A stretch of 64,000 bases of DNA, from NCBI GenBank assembly GCA_963811225.1, contig CAWEQO010000013.1, forward strand, positions 124,001 to 188,000. Reading direction: 5' to 3'. The position numbers and the translations under genes are program-made. This document shows positions 25,007-33,143 of this stretch, one piece after another (within the stretch, counting starts at the first letter, position 1; each line of letters begins with the position of its first letter). Source of the stretch: CAWEQO01 sp963811225. Its GTDB lineage: Bacteria > Chloroflexota > Anaerolineae > Anaerolineales > Anaerolineaceae. A model generated the notes under the pieces. It was not told the DNA's origin and ran no database searches. It worked only from the letters and a program-made list of their open reading frames with translations.

Positions 25007-27766
25007 ATGTTCAAAAAAATTTCCAGAAAAGCATATCGTGGTTTCAGCTTCATTGGGTTGTTCCTCATTGCTGCCGTCCTGGCAACGGCCTGCAGCGGAC
25101 AGCCGCCGGCCAACCAAACCATGACCGTCGCAGCAGAAGAAACCCAAGGGTTACCCGTCACAGGAGCAACACAACCGGCGAGCACATCCGGCAGCCAGAC
25201 AAACACGCCGCAGCCGAATATCACATCCGAAGCGGGTGGAACTCCTCCGGCCGCCACCAGCGGGCCAAGCACGCCGCAAGCGACACCTGTGCCCGCGATG
25301 AGCGGTGGCAGCATCAACACCGTTGACGTTACCGAGGGCAACTACTATATCAAGTTGAGCCACAATGTCGTGCAGCCCGGCCAGGTGACGTTCAACGTCA
25401 CCAACCAGGGCCCAGACGATCACGAATTTTTGATCTTCCAGACAAAGCTCGCGCAAGACAACCTGCCCACCCAAAATGGCCAGATCCAGGAGAATGGGCC
25501 TGGCGTTAACAAGGTTGAAGATCACAGCCAGGTAACGAAGGGGACTTCTTACACCGTCTCAGTCAATTTGCAGCCGGGCCATTATGTGGTGGTCTGCAAC
25601 CTGCCGGGACACTACTTGCAGGGCATGCACGCTGAGATGGTCGTCTCGCAAAACGCAGGCGCCACGTTGACGGCTGAAGCCGGAAGCGCCAGCGCCGCTA
25701 CCCCAACGCCGAAGGGCGCAGGCAACATGCCAACTGCAACCCCAACTTCGATCACCACCCAGAGCCAGCCAACGACTTCTTCCTCCAGTGACCAATCTTC
25801 GAGCAGCAGTGGAAATGCTGCACCAACTGTTGAAGGCACCCCGGCATCTTACAGCGGGAGCATCGATACAGTGAATGTAGTTGAAGGGAACTACCATATT
25901 AATTTAGGCCATCATGTGGTTGCACCGGGAAAGGTCACCTTCAACGTCACGAACAATGGACCCGACGATCATGAATTTGTGATCTTCAAAACGAAGTTAT
26001 CACAAGACAATCTGCCCACTCAAAACGGACAGATTAACGAGAACGCGCCCAGCCTGAACAAAGTCTTCGATCATCCCCAGGTATCCAAAGGCACCACTTA
26101 TACAGCGACGGTAAATCTTGATCCGGGTCACTATGTGGTCGTTTGTAACCTGCCGGGTCACTACTTGCAGGGCATGCACGCCGAGTTGATTGTCGCACAG
26201 AATGCAGCCGCCACATTGACGGCCCAGGCGTCAAGCGGTGGGCAGCAGCAATCGAGTTCGTCTTCCAGCAGCCAGGCTACCGCCACCCCAACGCCTGCCC
26301 CGGTCTCGAGCACCGTTGGTGTAATCATGCGCCAGAACCAGATCTTCCTGGATCACACTTCCGTTGCATCTGGAATGACCCAATTCAACGTACAGAACCA
26401 GGGCATCGGGCAAGACAGCCTGATGATTGTGAAAAGCGATATGGACCCCGGCAACCTGCCGGTGCAGAATGCGATGGTGAATACCAACGCCTCGGGCGTG
26501 CAGAAAATTGCATCCTTCGACAAAATCCAGCCGGGCAAGAGCACCCAGATCCAAGCACAGCTGCAGCCGGGCAGCTACGTGCTGGTTTCGAACGATGAGG
26601 GCAAGTACAGCCAGGGCGAGTGGATCGCTTTCACCGTCACTTCCGGCGGCCAGTCAACCGCAGCTTCTGGCGAACCGACCGCAACGCCAACCCCGACTTC
26701 TAGCGGGCCGACCGCAACGCCAACCATGACTGCCACAGCAGCCGCGACTTCAGCGGCTACCGCAGGCGTCCCCGCAACCGGTGGAACCGCTGCGCCTACA
26801 CAAGCGGCCACCTCTGGAACGCCAGAAGTGACCCCAACCGTCTCAGCGAACGCCGCGCAGGTCAAGGTCATCGAAGAGGATTACAGCATCTTTATGAACG
26901 ACGTGGTCATCCCCGCCGGGCAGGTGCAGTTCCAACTGCGTAACCTTGCCAACATGCAGCACGAGTTCGTGGTGTTCAAGACCGATCTGGCATCTCCGAA
27001 TCTGCCGGTGCAGAACGGACAGGTGGTTGAAACCTCGCCACAGTTGAATAAGATGGGCGAGCAGGACCAGTATCCGGGCGGCGAGTCAAGAACATTGACG
27101 CTGACCCTGCAGCCCGGTCACTATGTCGCGATTTGTAACATCGTCGGCCACTACCAGCAGGGTATGCACATCGACTTCTGGGTGACCGGCTCACAAAGCG
27201 CGCTGCCCAGCATCCCTTCAACGGGAGGGCAGGCTCAGCAAGCCACCCAACAGCCAACGCAGCAAGCAACTCCGCAGGCTACCCCTCAAGCCACGCAAGC
27301 TGCAACCCAGGCTGCCACGCCAGCAGCAACCGCTGCCACGCCTGAGGTAACCCCGACCGTCTCGGCCAACGCCGCGCAGGTCAAGGTCATCGAAGAGGAT
27401 TACAGCATCTTTATGAACGACGTGGTCATCCCCGCCGGGCAGGTGCAGTTCCAACTGCGTAACCTTGCCAACATGCAGCACGAGTTCGTGGTGTTCAAGA
27501 CCGATCTGGCATCTCCGAATCTGCCGGTGCAGAACGGACAGGTGGTTGAAACCTCGCCACAGTTGAATAAGATGGGCGAGCAGGACCAGTATCCGGGCGG
27601 CGAGTCAAGAACATTGACGCTGACCCTGCAGCCCGGTCACTACGTCGCCATTTGCAACATCGTCGGCCACTACCAGCAGGGTATGCACATCGACTTCTGG
27701 GTCACCTCTGGAGGGGCCCTACCCGGCATATCCTCAGCCAGCTCTTCGCCATCCGGTGGCGGATAG
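25007..27766 (+). CDS. Multi-cupredoxin lipoprotein (five cupredoxin-like domains)
   Basis: The 919-residue protein has a signal peptide and lipobox (LATAC), so it should be anchored outside the cytoplasmic membrane. Five cupredoxin-like domains are joined by Thr/Pro/Ser/Gln-rich linkers at about 105-215, 284-400, 434-546, 617-730 and 790-903. Domains 1, 2, 4 and 5 keep type I copper ligands: His in DHEF or QHEF, and C-x4-H-x4-M in CNLPGHYLQGM or CNIVGHYQQGM. Domain 3 has lost the His and the Cys motif. Domains 4 and 5 are nearly identical in DNA, at a spacing of 519 bases, a recent duplication. Likely an electron carrier or copper store at the cell surface; the partner is unknown. Confidence 0.85.
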   Translation: MFKKISRKAYRGFSFIGLFLIAAVLATACSGQPPANQTMTVAAEETQGLPVTGATQPASTSGSQTNTPQPNITSEAGGTPPAATSGPSTPQATPVPAMSGGSINTVDVTEGNYYIKLSHNVVQPGQVTFNVTNQGPDDHEFLIFQTKLAQDNLPTQNGQIQENGPGVNKVEDHSQVTKGTSYTVSVNLQPGHYVVVCNLPGHYLQGMHAEMVVSQNAGATLTAEAGSASAATPTPKGAGNMPTATPTSITTQSQPTTSSSSDQSSSSSGNAAPTVEGTPASYSGSIDTVNVVEGNYHINLGHHVVAPGKVTFNVTNNGPDDHEFVIFKTKLSQDNLPTQNGQINENAPSLNKVFDHPQVSKGTTYTATVNLDPGHYVVVCNLPGHYLQGMHAELIVAQNAAATLTAQASSGGQQQSSSSSSSQATATPTPAPVSSTVGVIMRQNQIFLDHTSVASGMTQFNVQNQGIGQDSLMIVKSDMDPGNLPVQNAMVNTNASGVQKIASFDKIQPGKSTQIQAQLQPGSYVLVSNDEGKYSQGEWIAFTVTSGGQSTAASGEPTATPTPTSSGPTATPTMTATAAATSAATAGVPATGGTAAPTQAATSGTPEVTPTVSANAAQVKVIEEDYSIFMNDVVIPAGQVQFQLRNLANMQHEFVVFKTDLASPNLPVQNGQVVETSPQLNKMGEQDQYPGGESRTLTLTLQPGHYVAICNIVGHYQQGMHIDFWVTGSQSALPSIPSTGGQAQQATQQPTQQATPQATPQATQAATQAATPAATAATPEVTPTVSANAAQVKVIEEDYSIFMNDVVIPAGQVQFQLRNLANMQHEFVVFKTDLASPNLPVQNGQVVETSPQLNKMGEQDQYPGGESRTLTLTLQPGHYVAICNIVGHYQQGMHIDFWVTSGGALPGISSASSSPSGGG
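26840..27705 (+). repeat. Near-identical 345-bp direct repeat coding cupredoxin domains 4 and 5
   Basis: Copies at about 26840-27186 and 27358-27705 differ at only a few positions. The offset is 519 bases (173 codons), so the reading frame is kept. Confidence 0.9.
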
Positions 27767-27806
27767 CCGGAAGTTACGGTAGGCGCCGATCCGTGTAGAA
27801 AAAATC

Positions 27807-27846
27807 AACCTGGCGAGACTGAAAGCAGTCTCGCCAGGTTTTTTTA
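27807..27846 (+). terminator. Rho-independent terminator of the cupredoxin gene
   Basis: AACCTGGCGAGACT and AGTCTCGCCAGGTT form a perfect 14-bp stem with a 6-base loop followed by a T run. Confidence 0.93.
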
Positions 27847-27866
27847 CCAAGCCTTGCCGGTTTCCA

Positions 27867-28328
27867 TCAATCCGCGACCGAAGGCACCGGTCCTTCCAGC
27901 ACAGTCGTGCATTCCGGACAGCGCTTCGCGGTGATCGGAATGGTCATCGAGCAGTAAGGGCAGGCCTTGGTGGTCGGCGCCGCTACGGGCTGCGGGACCG
28001 GGCGCTGCGCCCGGTTCATGGCCTTGACGATAAAGAAGATCACCAGCGCTACGATCAGGAAGTTGATCAGAGTATTGATGAACAGGCCGTAGTTTAGGGT
28101 TGGCGCTCCGGCCTCTTGGGCTGCCGCCAGGGATGCATACTGCGTTCCATTCAGGCTGACATATAGATTGGTGAAATCGACCTTGCCGAGCAGCAGGCCA
28201 ATCGGCGGCATGATCACGTCCTTGACGAGCGAGGTTATCACCCCACCGAATGCCGCGCCGATGATGATACCGATGGCCAAGTCGATCATGTTCCCCTTCA
28301 GAGCGAATTCTTTAAATTCCTTCCACAT
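27867..28328 (-). CDS. mscL: MscL with C-terminal zinc ribbon (copy 2)
   Basis: The 153-residue protein is a paralogue of the copy at 24055-24534. The N-terminal and TM1 motif FKEFALKGNMIDLAIGIIIGAAF and TM2 (GLFINTLINFLIVALVIFFIV) are typical. The C-terminal zinc ribbon is C-P-Y-C and C-P-E-C. The two channels flank the cupredoxin lipoprotein gene, one on each side, both on the opposite strand. Its start at 28328 faces the divergent antiporter gene, with the perfect palindrome between them. Two MscL genes may give different opening thresholds; this is inference. Confidence 0.93.
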   Translation of the reverse strand: MWKEFKEFALKGNMIDLAIGIIIGAAFGGVITSLVKDVIMPPIGLLLGKVDFTNLYVSLNGTQYASLAAAQEAGAPTLNYGLFINTLINFLIVALVIFFIVKAMNRAQRPVPQPVAAPTTKACPYCSMTIPITAKRCPECTTVLEGPVPSVAD

Positions 28329-28505
28329 CGAGTCCTCCTTGCATTTAAGCAGAAATAACCGGAAACCTCCCGGGGGCGTACCGATCCGAAAAAAACAGCT
28401 TCCGCCGAATTGGATATTTCAGGGAAGCGTAGTAGAGTGAGCCGCGGTTTGAAATGTATGTGTATCTTACAAGATATCGAACCACAAATCAAGCGATTTT
28501 GGTTA

Positions 28506-28597
28506 ATAATGTAAATTGGGGAAAAGGGTTGAGGGCAGTTTGATGTGCCTGCAGGCACATCAAACTGCCCTCAACCCTTTTCCCCAATTTACATTAT
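28506..28597. repeat. 92-bp perfect palindrome without spacer
   Basis: Two 46-bp arms are exactly complementary and meet at CCTGCAGG with no loop. It lies between the divergent mscL copy 2 and antiporter genes, thus upstream of both and not at a gene end. Confidence 0.92.
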
Positions 28598-28638
28598 GAT
28601 AAGATTATTCACAGGGGTGAAATAGAGAATAGGAGAAA

Positions 28639-29847
28639 ATGTTGCTATTCCTTCTGGCTTTTTCAATCGCCTTGCTCATCGCTGTACTGCTTTCGGGCGT
28701 GGCTGCGCGTACCATCTTCTCAACGACGATCTTGTTCTTGATCGCCGGGATGTTCCTCGGCAGCCTGCACCTGCCGCTGGTCGAGGATCTGACCTCAAGC
28801 CAGCCTTTCCTGCAGCAGTTCGTGACCCTGGCGATGCTGGCGGTGCTGTTTCCAGATGGGATGGAGATCAACCTGAATGAACTGCGCCGGGATTGGGAAC
28901 TGCCCGCCAAAGCACTGCTGCTGGGCTTACCCTTGACGATCCTGATCATCGCCTTCTTTGCGCATCAGTTCGTTGGGCTGTACTGGTACCAGGCGCTTCT
29001 GGTTGGCGCAGTGCTCAGCCCGACCGACCCGGTGGTAGCGGCGGCGATCATCCAGCCGAACGTGCCGCCCAAACTGCGCAACCTGATCAACGTCGAGAGC
29101 GGCTTGAACGACGGTCTGGCCCTGCCGATCATCCTGGCAATCCTGTCGATCTTCGGCTTTCGGCAGCCCTCGCTGGGCAGCTGGGTGTTGGAAGTCCTGC
29201 TCGGCTTCGCGATCGGGCTGCTGATCCCCTGGCTGCTGTCAAGAGTGGCGAACTTCCGCCAGAACCTCATCTCGAATGCCTATGCGCCCCTGTTCGGGTT
29301 TGGGGTTTTGCTGTTGTTAATTTCGACCGCTTACCTGCTGCACGCCAATGTATTCATCGCCGCTTATGCCGGCGGGATCGGCTTTGCTTCTTTCAGCCCC
29401 CGCTATTGCAAGGCTTTCCAGTCTTTGGGCGGGCCGCTGGCCGAGCTGATGAAGCTAGGCGCCATCCTGCTGTTTGGGGCGTTCGTGTCGCTCGATTTCC
29501 TGCGCAGCATTACGACGACTCAGATTGTGTTTGCGATCCTGGTGCTGTTCCTGGCCCGGCCGCTGGCCTTTCTCATTACCCTGTTTCGCTCCTCGCTGCC
29601 CTGGCGCGAGCGCGCCACCGCCGCCTGGTTTGGGCCGCGCGGCTTCGCTTCAGTGGTGTACGCTCTGCTGATCGTTTCCTACGGCGTCGACCGCAGCAAG
29701 AACCTGTTCGCTCTGATCTCGTGGGTGATCCTGTTCTCGATCGTGCTGCACTCCACCACGGATCAGTTTTTTGCCCATTGGATTGGTGAAGAGCACGAAG
29801 AAGAAAAAGAGAAAGCCGGCAGCTCGAACACCGGTCCCTATTCTTGA
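28639..29847 (+). CDS. Cation:proton antiporter (CPA1 family)
   Basis: The 402-residue protein has about 12 TM helices. The core signature is SPTDPVVAAAI at about residue 133, followed by NVESGLNDGLALP at about 153; the Asp residues in these form the ion-binding site of Na+(K+)/H+ antiporters. It ends with an acidic, Glu-rich tail (EEHEEEKEK). It exchanges cytoplasmic Na+ or K+ for protons. AGGAG precedes the ATG at 28639. It sits near an mscL gene, both being osmotic and ion-balance functions. Confidence 0.9.
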   Translation: MLLFLLAFSIALLIAVLLSGVAARTIFSTTILFLIAGMFLGSLHLPLVEDLTSSQPFLQQFVTLAMLAVLFPDGMEINLNELRRDWELPAKALLLGLPLTILIIAFFAHQFVGLYWYQALLVGAVLSPTDPVVAAAIIQPNVPPKLRNLINVESGLNDGLALPIILAILSIFGFRQPSLGSWVLEVLLGFAIGLLIPWLLSRVANFRQNLISNAYAPLFGFGVLLLLISTAYLLHANVFIAAYAGGIGFASFSPRYCKAFQSLGGPLAELMKLGAILLFGAFVSLDFLRSITTTQIVFAILVLFLARPLAFLITLFRSSLPWRERATAAWFGPRGFASVVYALLIVSYGVDRSKNLFALISWVILFSIVLHSTTDQFFAHWIGEEHEEEKEKAGSSNTGPYS

Positions 29848-29908
29848 GATATCTTTTTAGAAGAATCGGTTGAGTAGGTTTCTCTAGAAATGGGTCTGAC
29901 GAGAAATC

Positions 29909-29962
29909 GGGGCGCTGCCATGTGAGAAGGCCCTATCGGATCTTCTCACACGGCAGCGCCCC
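29909..29962. terminator. 21-bp-arm hairpin between convergent genes
   Basis: Arms 29909-29929 and 29942-29962 pair with one mismatch and a 12-base loop. It is positioned to end both the antiporter and the aminotransferase transcripts. Confidence 0.8.
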
Positions 29963-29979
29963 TTCGATGTAAAAACCGG

Positions 29980-31236
29980 CTAAATGGAAGTGGCAATTCT
30001 CCCCAGGGCTTGACCGAAGCGATCGATCTCCTCGATGGTGTTGTAATGCACCGGGCCTACCCGGACCAGACCGCCCATATCTTCCAGGCCCAGGCGCTCT
30101 GTTACGGCCAGGGCGTAGAAGTTGCCGTCCCAAACATTGATACCGACGGTGCCCATTTTCTCTGCCACCTGCTGGGGCGACTGGCCCTTGAGCGTAAAGC
30201 TGTAGGTTGGCACGCGCTTCTCCAGCTGACGCTCGTCGGTGATGCCATAGATCTGCACCCCGGGCGTCTCTTGCAGCGCCTCTAACAGCGTTCGGCTGAG
30301 ATCATACTCATAGGCGCGGACGGCGCTCATCGCTTCTTTGAAGACCAGTTGGCGGCCTTCATACTGCCCAGCATACAGCTCGGCGTGCTCTGAGCCGAAG
30401 TTCTCACCCACCCACTGCAGGTACTCCAGCGCGCCCAACAGCCCACTCATTGCCTCGAAGTTCCCCGTTCCGGTCTCGAACTTTCCAGGCGGATCGCCAG
30501 GGGCAGGGCGCACACGGTAGGCCGAAAGCCCTTCCAGCAGCTCGTAGCGACTGTACAAGGCGCCCAAATGGGGGCCGAAGAACTTGTACGAGGAGCACAC
30601 CAGGAAGTCACAGCCCAGCTTCTGTACATCGATTGGCCCATGCGGGGCATACTGCACCGCGTCCACGTAGACCAGCGCCCCGGCGTCGTGGGCCCAATCG
30701 ACGATCTTCTTGACCGGGTTGATCGTTCCCAGTGCGTTGGAAGCGTAGCCCACCGCCACCAGCTTTGGCCCTTCCGCCAGGGCGGCCTGCATGTCTTCCA
30801 GATCGAGGGTACCATCTTCGGCGTGGAAGTCCACCCAGCGCACGCGCAAATCGAGATCCTGAGCCAGCTGCAGCCAGGGGCTGATGTTGGCATCATGGTC
30901 CAGGCGGGTGACCACGATCGTGTCGCCGGATTGGAAGGTCCGCCCCAAGGCGCGGCTGATCGAGAAAGTAAGCGTGGTCATGTTTGCCCCGAAGACGATC
31001 TCCTCCGGCCGAGCGGCGTGGACGAAATCGGCCATGGCGGCGCGGGCCTGCTCCACGCGGGCGTCGGAAGCATGGCTGGTCTCAAAAGCCCCGCCGTGGT
31101 TGGCGTTCATCTGCACCAGGTATTCTTGCATGCGATCCAGGCTTTGGCGACAAATTTGAGTCCCGCCGGGGTTATCCAGGAAAATCGCCGGGAGATCCAA
31201 AGCGGGGAACTGCGAACGGATAGCGTTGATGTCCAT
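29980..31236 (-). CDS. Cysteine desulfurase-like class V aminotransferase
   Basis: The 418-residue PLP enzyme of fold type I belongs to the cysteine-desulfurase-like subgroup. FLDNPGGTQICRQSL at the start and MTTLTFSISRALGR are typical of this branch. DHDANISPW, VDAVQYAPHGPIDV (PLP-ring Asp) and CSSYKFFGPHLG (Schiff-base Lys) follow, with NVWDGNFYA and RVGPVHYN near the C-terminus. It lacks the clear catalytic Cys loop of SufS, so its role in sulfur transfer is uncertain. AGGAAA precedes the start. Confidence 0.87.
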   Translation of the reverse strand: MDINAIRSQFPALDLPAIFLDNPGGTQICRQSLDRMQEYLVQMNANHGGAFETSHASDARVEQARAAMADFVHAARPEEIVFGANMTTLTFSISRALGRTFQSGDTIVVTRLDHDANISPWLQLAQDLDLRVRWVDFHAEDGTLDLEDMQAALAEGPKLVAVGYASNALGTINPVKKIVDWAHDAGALVYVDAVQYAPHGPIDVQKLGCDFLVCSSYKFFGPHLGALYSRYELLEGLSAYRVRPAPGDPPGKFETGTGNFEAMSGLLGALEYLQWVGENFGSEHAELYAGQYEGRQLVFKEAMSAVRAYEYDLSRTLLEALQETPGVQIYGITDERQLEKRVPTYSFTLKGQSPQQVAEKMGTVGINVWDGNFYALAVTERLGLEDMGGLVRVGPVHYNTIEEIDRFGQALGRIATSI

Positions 31237-31306
31237 GGTTTTTCCTCTGGTTGCTGGTTTCGTGGTCTGCCGGCCACATCCTTCGGCAGGCCGTTGACTG
31301 ATATGA

Positions 31307-31334
31307 AGAGTGGAGAGACATTGCTCTCCACTCT
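31307..31334. terminator. 11-bp-arm hairpin after the small acidic-protein gene
   Basis: AGAGTGGAGAG and CTCTCCACTCT pair around a 6-base loop just after the stop of the gene that ends at 31361. Confidence 0.65.
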
Positions 31335-31360
31335 AATTCTATTGATTTTGGGAAAAAGTA

Positions 31361-31720
31361 CTAGTCGTCGAAGTCGAAATCCTCGTCATCTCCGAGGTCG
31401 ATTTCCACTTCGGTGTCCCCTGGCAGTTGGCGGATCCACAGCACCAGGACATGTCCATCATGTGTATCCATCGAGCGAGCCGCCATGATCGGCACTCGTT
31501 CCTCGAGGCCGAGGTCATTGCGATAATGCAGGTACATGGTCTCACGATTATTCCATGCCCGGTAGCAGCGCTCAACTAACGCCGGACCATTGAAGGTGCG
31601 CAGCCGGGTAATGGCAAGATCGTACAGGAATGGGCTTTCATTCAAGCCCAGAGCCCAGCCATCGTCGATCTCTTCGAATGTTGGAGGGGGCCCCTCTATT
31701 ATGGTTATTTTATTATCCAT
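31361..31720 (-). CDS. Conserved acidic hypothetical protein
   Basis: The 119-residue protein is soluble, with no signal or TM segment. The C-terminal part ends in a strongly acidic tail (DLGDDEDFDFDD). The core contains WALGLNESPFLYDLAITR and RVPIMAARSMDTHDGHVLV. I do not recognise the family. The codon pattern and a clear start support a real gene. It stands alone between the aminotransferase and birA genes. Confidence 0.68.
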   Translation of the reverse strand: MDNKITIIEGPPPTFEEIDDGWALGLNESPFLYDLAITRLRTFNGPALVERCYRAWNNRETMYLHYRNDLGLEERVPIMAARSMDTHDGHVLVLWIRQLPGDTEVEIDLGDDEDFDFDD

Positions 31721-31911
31721 AGTTGCTATCTCCAGTCTGGCGAATCATACCACAAAAAAAAGAATGTCAATACCACGATAGAAAATGCAAATAAAACTTT
31801 AATATGGTAATGAATGCCGCAGAGTGCCCTGGTCTTGATGACTCCGCCATGAAATTCTGGGTTCCCCCAACATAATCGTACAGTAGAAAAGAGGTACAAT
31901 TATTATATACT

Positions 31912-32709
31912 ATGATCAGTGAAAAAGAAATACGTTCCCATCTGAAAGGTTTGCCGGTATCCGGCCTGCGCTATTTCGACAGCGTCCCTTCGACCAACGA
32001 TGAAGCGCTGCAGTGGGCCGAAGCGGGCGGCGCGGATGGCGCTCTGGTGGTGGCCGACGAGCAGACCGCCGGACGCGGCCGCTTGAACCGGCGCTGGGTC
32101 ACTCGACCAGGGGCGGCGCTTGCTTTGAGCCTGCTGCTGCATCCAGGCGAGCAAGAACTCGGTCGCCTGCTGCTGTTCTCGCCGCTGGCGGCCCTGGCCC
32201 TGCATGATGCGCTGGAGCAGCGCTGGGGCTTGGGCTCGCAGATCAAGTGGCCGAACGATGTGCTGCTGGCAGGCCGTAAAGTGGCCGGGATACTGGTTGA
32301 GTCGGCCTGGCTGGGCAGCCAACTGCTGGGTGTGGTGGTTGGGGTTGGCATCAATATTGCGCCCTCCTCTGTGCCGCCGGCCGGTGAGCTAATCTTCCCC
32401 GCCACCAGCATTGAAGACCAGCTTGGACGGCCGGTGGATCGGCTCGAATTGATGCGAGCCTTGCTGGAAGAGATGTTCGCCTGGCGGCCGCGCCTTGGAT
32501 CGCCGGAGTTTTACCAGACCTGGGAAGATCATCTGGCTTATCGCGGCGAGTGGGTCCAGATCCAGCAGCTCGGGCAGCCTTCCCTGGAAGGGATTGTGTT
32601 GGGGATTGCCCCGGGCGGAAACTTGCGTTTGCAAACTGAAGAAGGAAAAGAAGTCAACGTGGCTGCCGGAGACGTGCGCCTGCGCCCAATGAACAAAGAT
32701 CTTTCATAA
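31912..32709 (+). CDS. birA: Biotin--[acetyl-CoA-carboxylase] ligase
   Basis: Attaches biotin to the carrier domain of acetyl-CoA carboxylase and other biotin enzymes. The 265-residue protein has the ligase core: STNDEALQWAE, the biotinyl-AMP loop GRGRLNRRW, then KWPNDVLLAGRKVAGILVE with the catalytic Lys, and GVGINIA. The small C-terminal SH3-like domain ends the protein. The N-terminal DNA-binding domain of E. coli BirA is absent, so it is a monofunctional ligase. No Shine-Dalgarno is evident, and AT-rich -10-like hexamers lie close to the ATG, so a short or absent leader is possible. Confidence 0.93.
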   Translation: MISEKEIRSHLKGLPVSGLRYFDSVPSTNDEALQWAEAGGADGALVVADEQTAGRGRLNRRWVTRPGAALALSLLLHPGEQELGRLLLFSPLAALALHDALEQRWGLGSQIKWPNDVLLAGRKVAGILVESAWLGSQLLGVVVGVGINIAPSSVPPAGELIFPATSIEDQLGRPVDRLELMRALLEEMFAWRPRLGSPEFYQTWEDHLAYRGEWVQIQQLGQPSLEGIVLGIAPGGNLRLQTEEGKEVNVAAGDVRLRPMNKDLS

Positions 32710-32724
32710 GACTTGGAGGTATAC

Positions 32725-32949
32725 ATGTTAGATGATCTGCGCAATTCAGCCTCTTATCAAGACGAGTTCGAACAACCCACAGAAGAAGAGCAAGAGCTGC
32801 TGCCCGGTGTGCCGGCCCGCCAAAAAGAGCCGTTCCTCGGCATGACCGCGCCCCAGCGTTTCGTGATCACGCTGCTGCTGCTCTTCATGGTCTGCTTGCT
32901 GGGCTCCTTCTGCCTGATGGTAACCGGGAAAATCTTCCCGATTTTTTAG
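32725..32949 (+). CDS. Small single-pass membrane protein
   Basis: The 74-residue protein has an acidic N-terminal half (PTEEEQELLPG) and one TM helix (FVITLLLLFMVCLLGSFCLMV) near the C-terminus. The start at 32725 has GGAGGT five bases upstream. It lies 15 bases after birA on the same strand, so it is probably co-transcribed. There is no recognised family. Confidence 0.7.
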   Translation: MLDDLRNSASYQDEFEQPTEEEQELLPGVPARQKEPFLGMTAPQRFVITLLLLFMVCLLGSFCLMVTGKIFPIF

Positions 32950-32981
32950 ATCGTCGAACGGACGAGAAGTACCGATCTGCA

Positions 32982-33058
32982 GCGACAGGCATCTCTGCCG
33001 GTCGTCCCCGGTTGGCAGCGCGCCTACCAGGCACGACCGGCAGAGATGCCTGTCGCTC
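32982..33058. terminator. 25-bp-arm inverted repeat between birA operon and gyrA
   Basis: Arms 32982-33006 and 33034-33058 are exactly complementary around a 27-base loop. A second hairpin follows at once. Confidence 0.7.
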
Positions 33059-33070
33059 ATTGATATGGAT

Positions 33071-33120
33071 CCGAAAATCGTTGTGTAGGGGCGCCAGGCG
33101 CCCCACACAACGATTTTCGG
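33071..33120. terminator. 24-bp-arm hairpin, TGTAGGGGC-type, next to gyrA stop
   Basis: CCGAAAATCGTTGTGT pairs with ACACAACGATTTTCGG, and inside it GGGGCGCC pairs with GGCGCCCC. It lies between convergent gene ends and can act on both strands. Confidence 0.75.
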
Positions 33121-33143
33121 TCCGGTGTGATAACTAACCAATC

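Noticed and set aside
28605..28613. DnaA-box-like TTATTCACA next to the 92-bp palindrome
   Set aside because: A single match to an eight-fixed-base pattern is expected by chance about twice in a window of this size.
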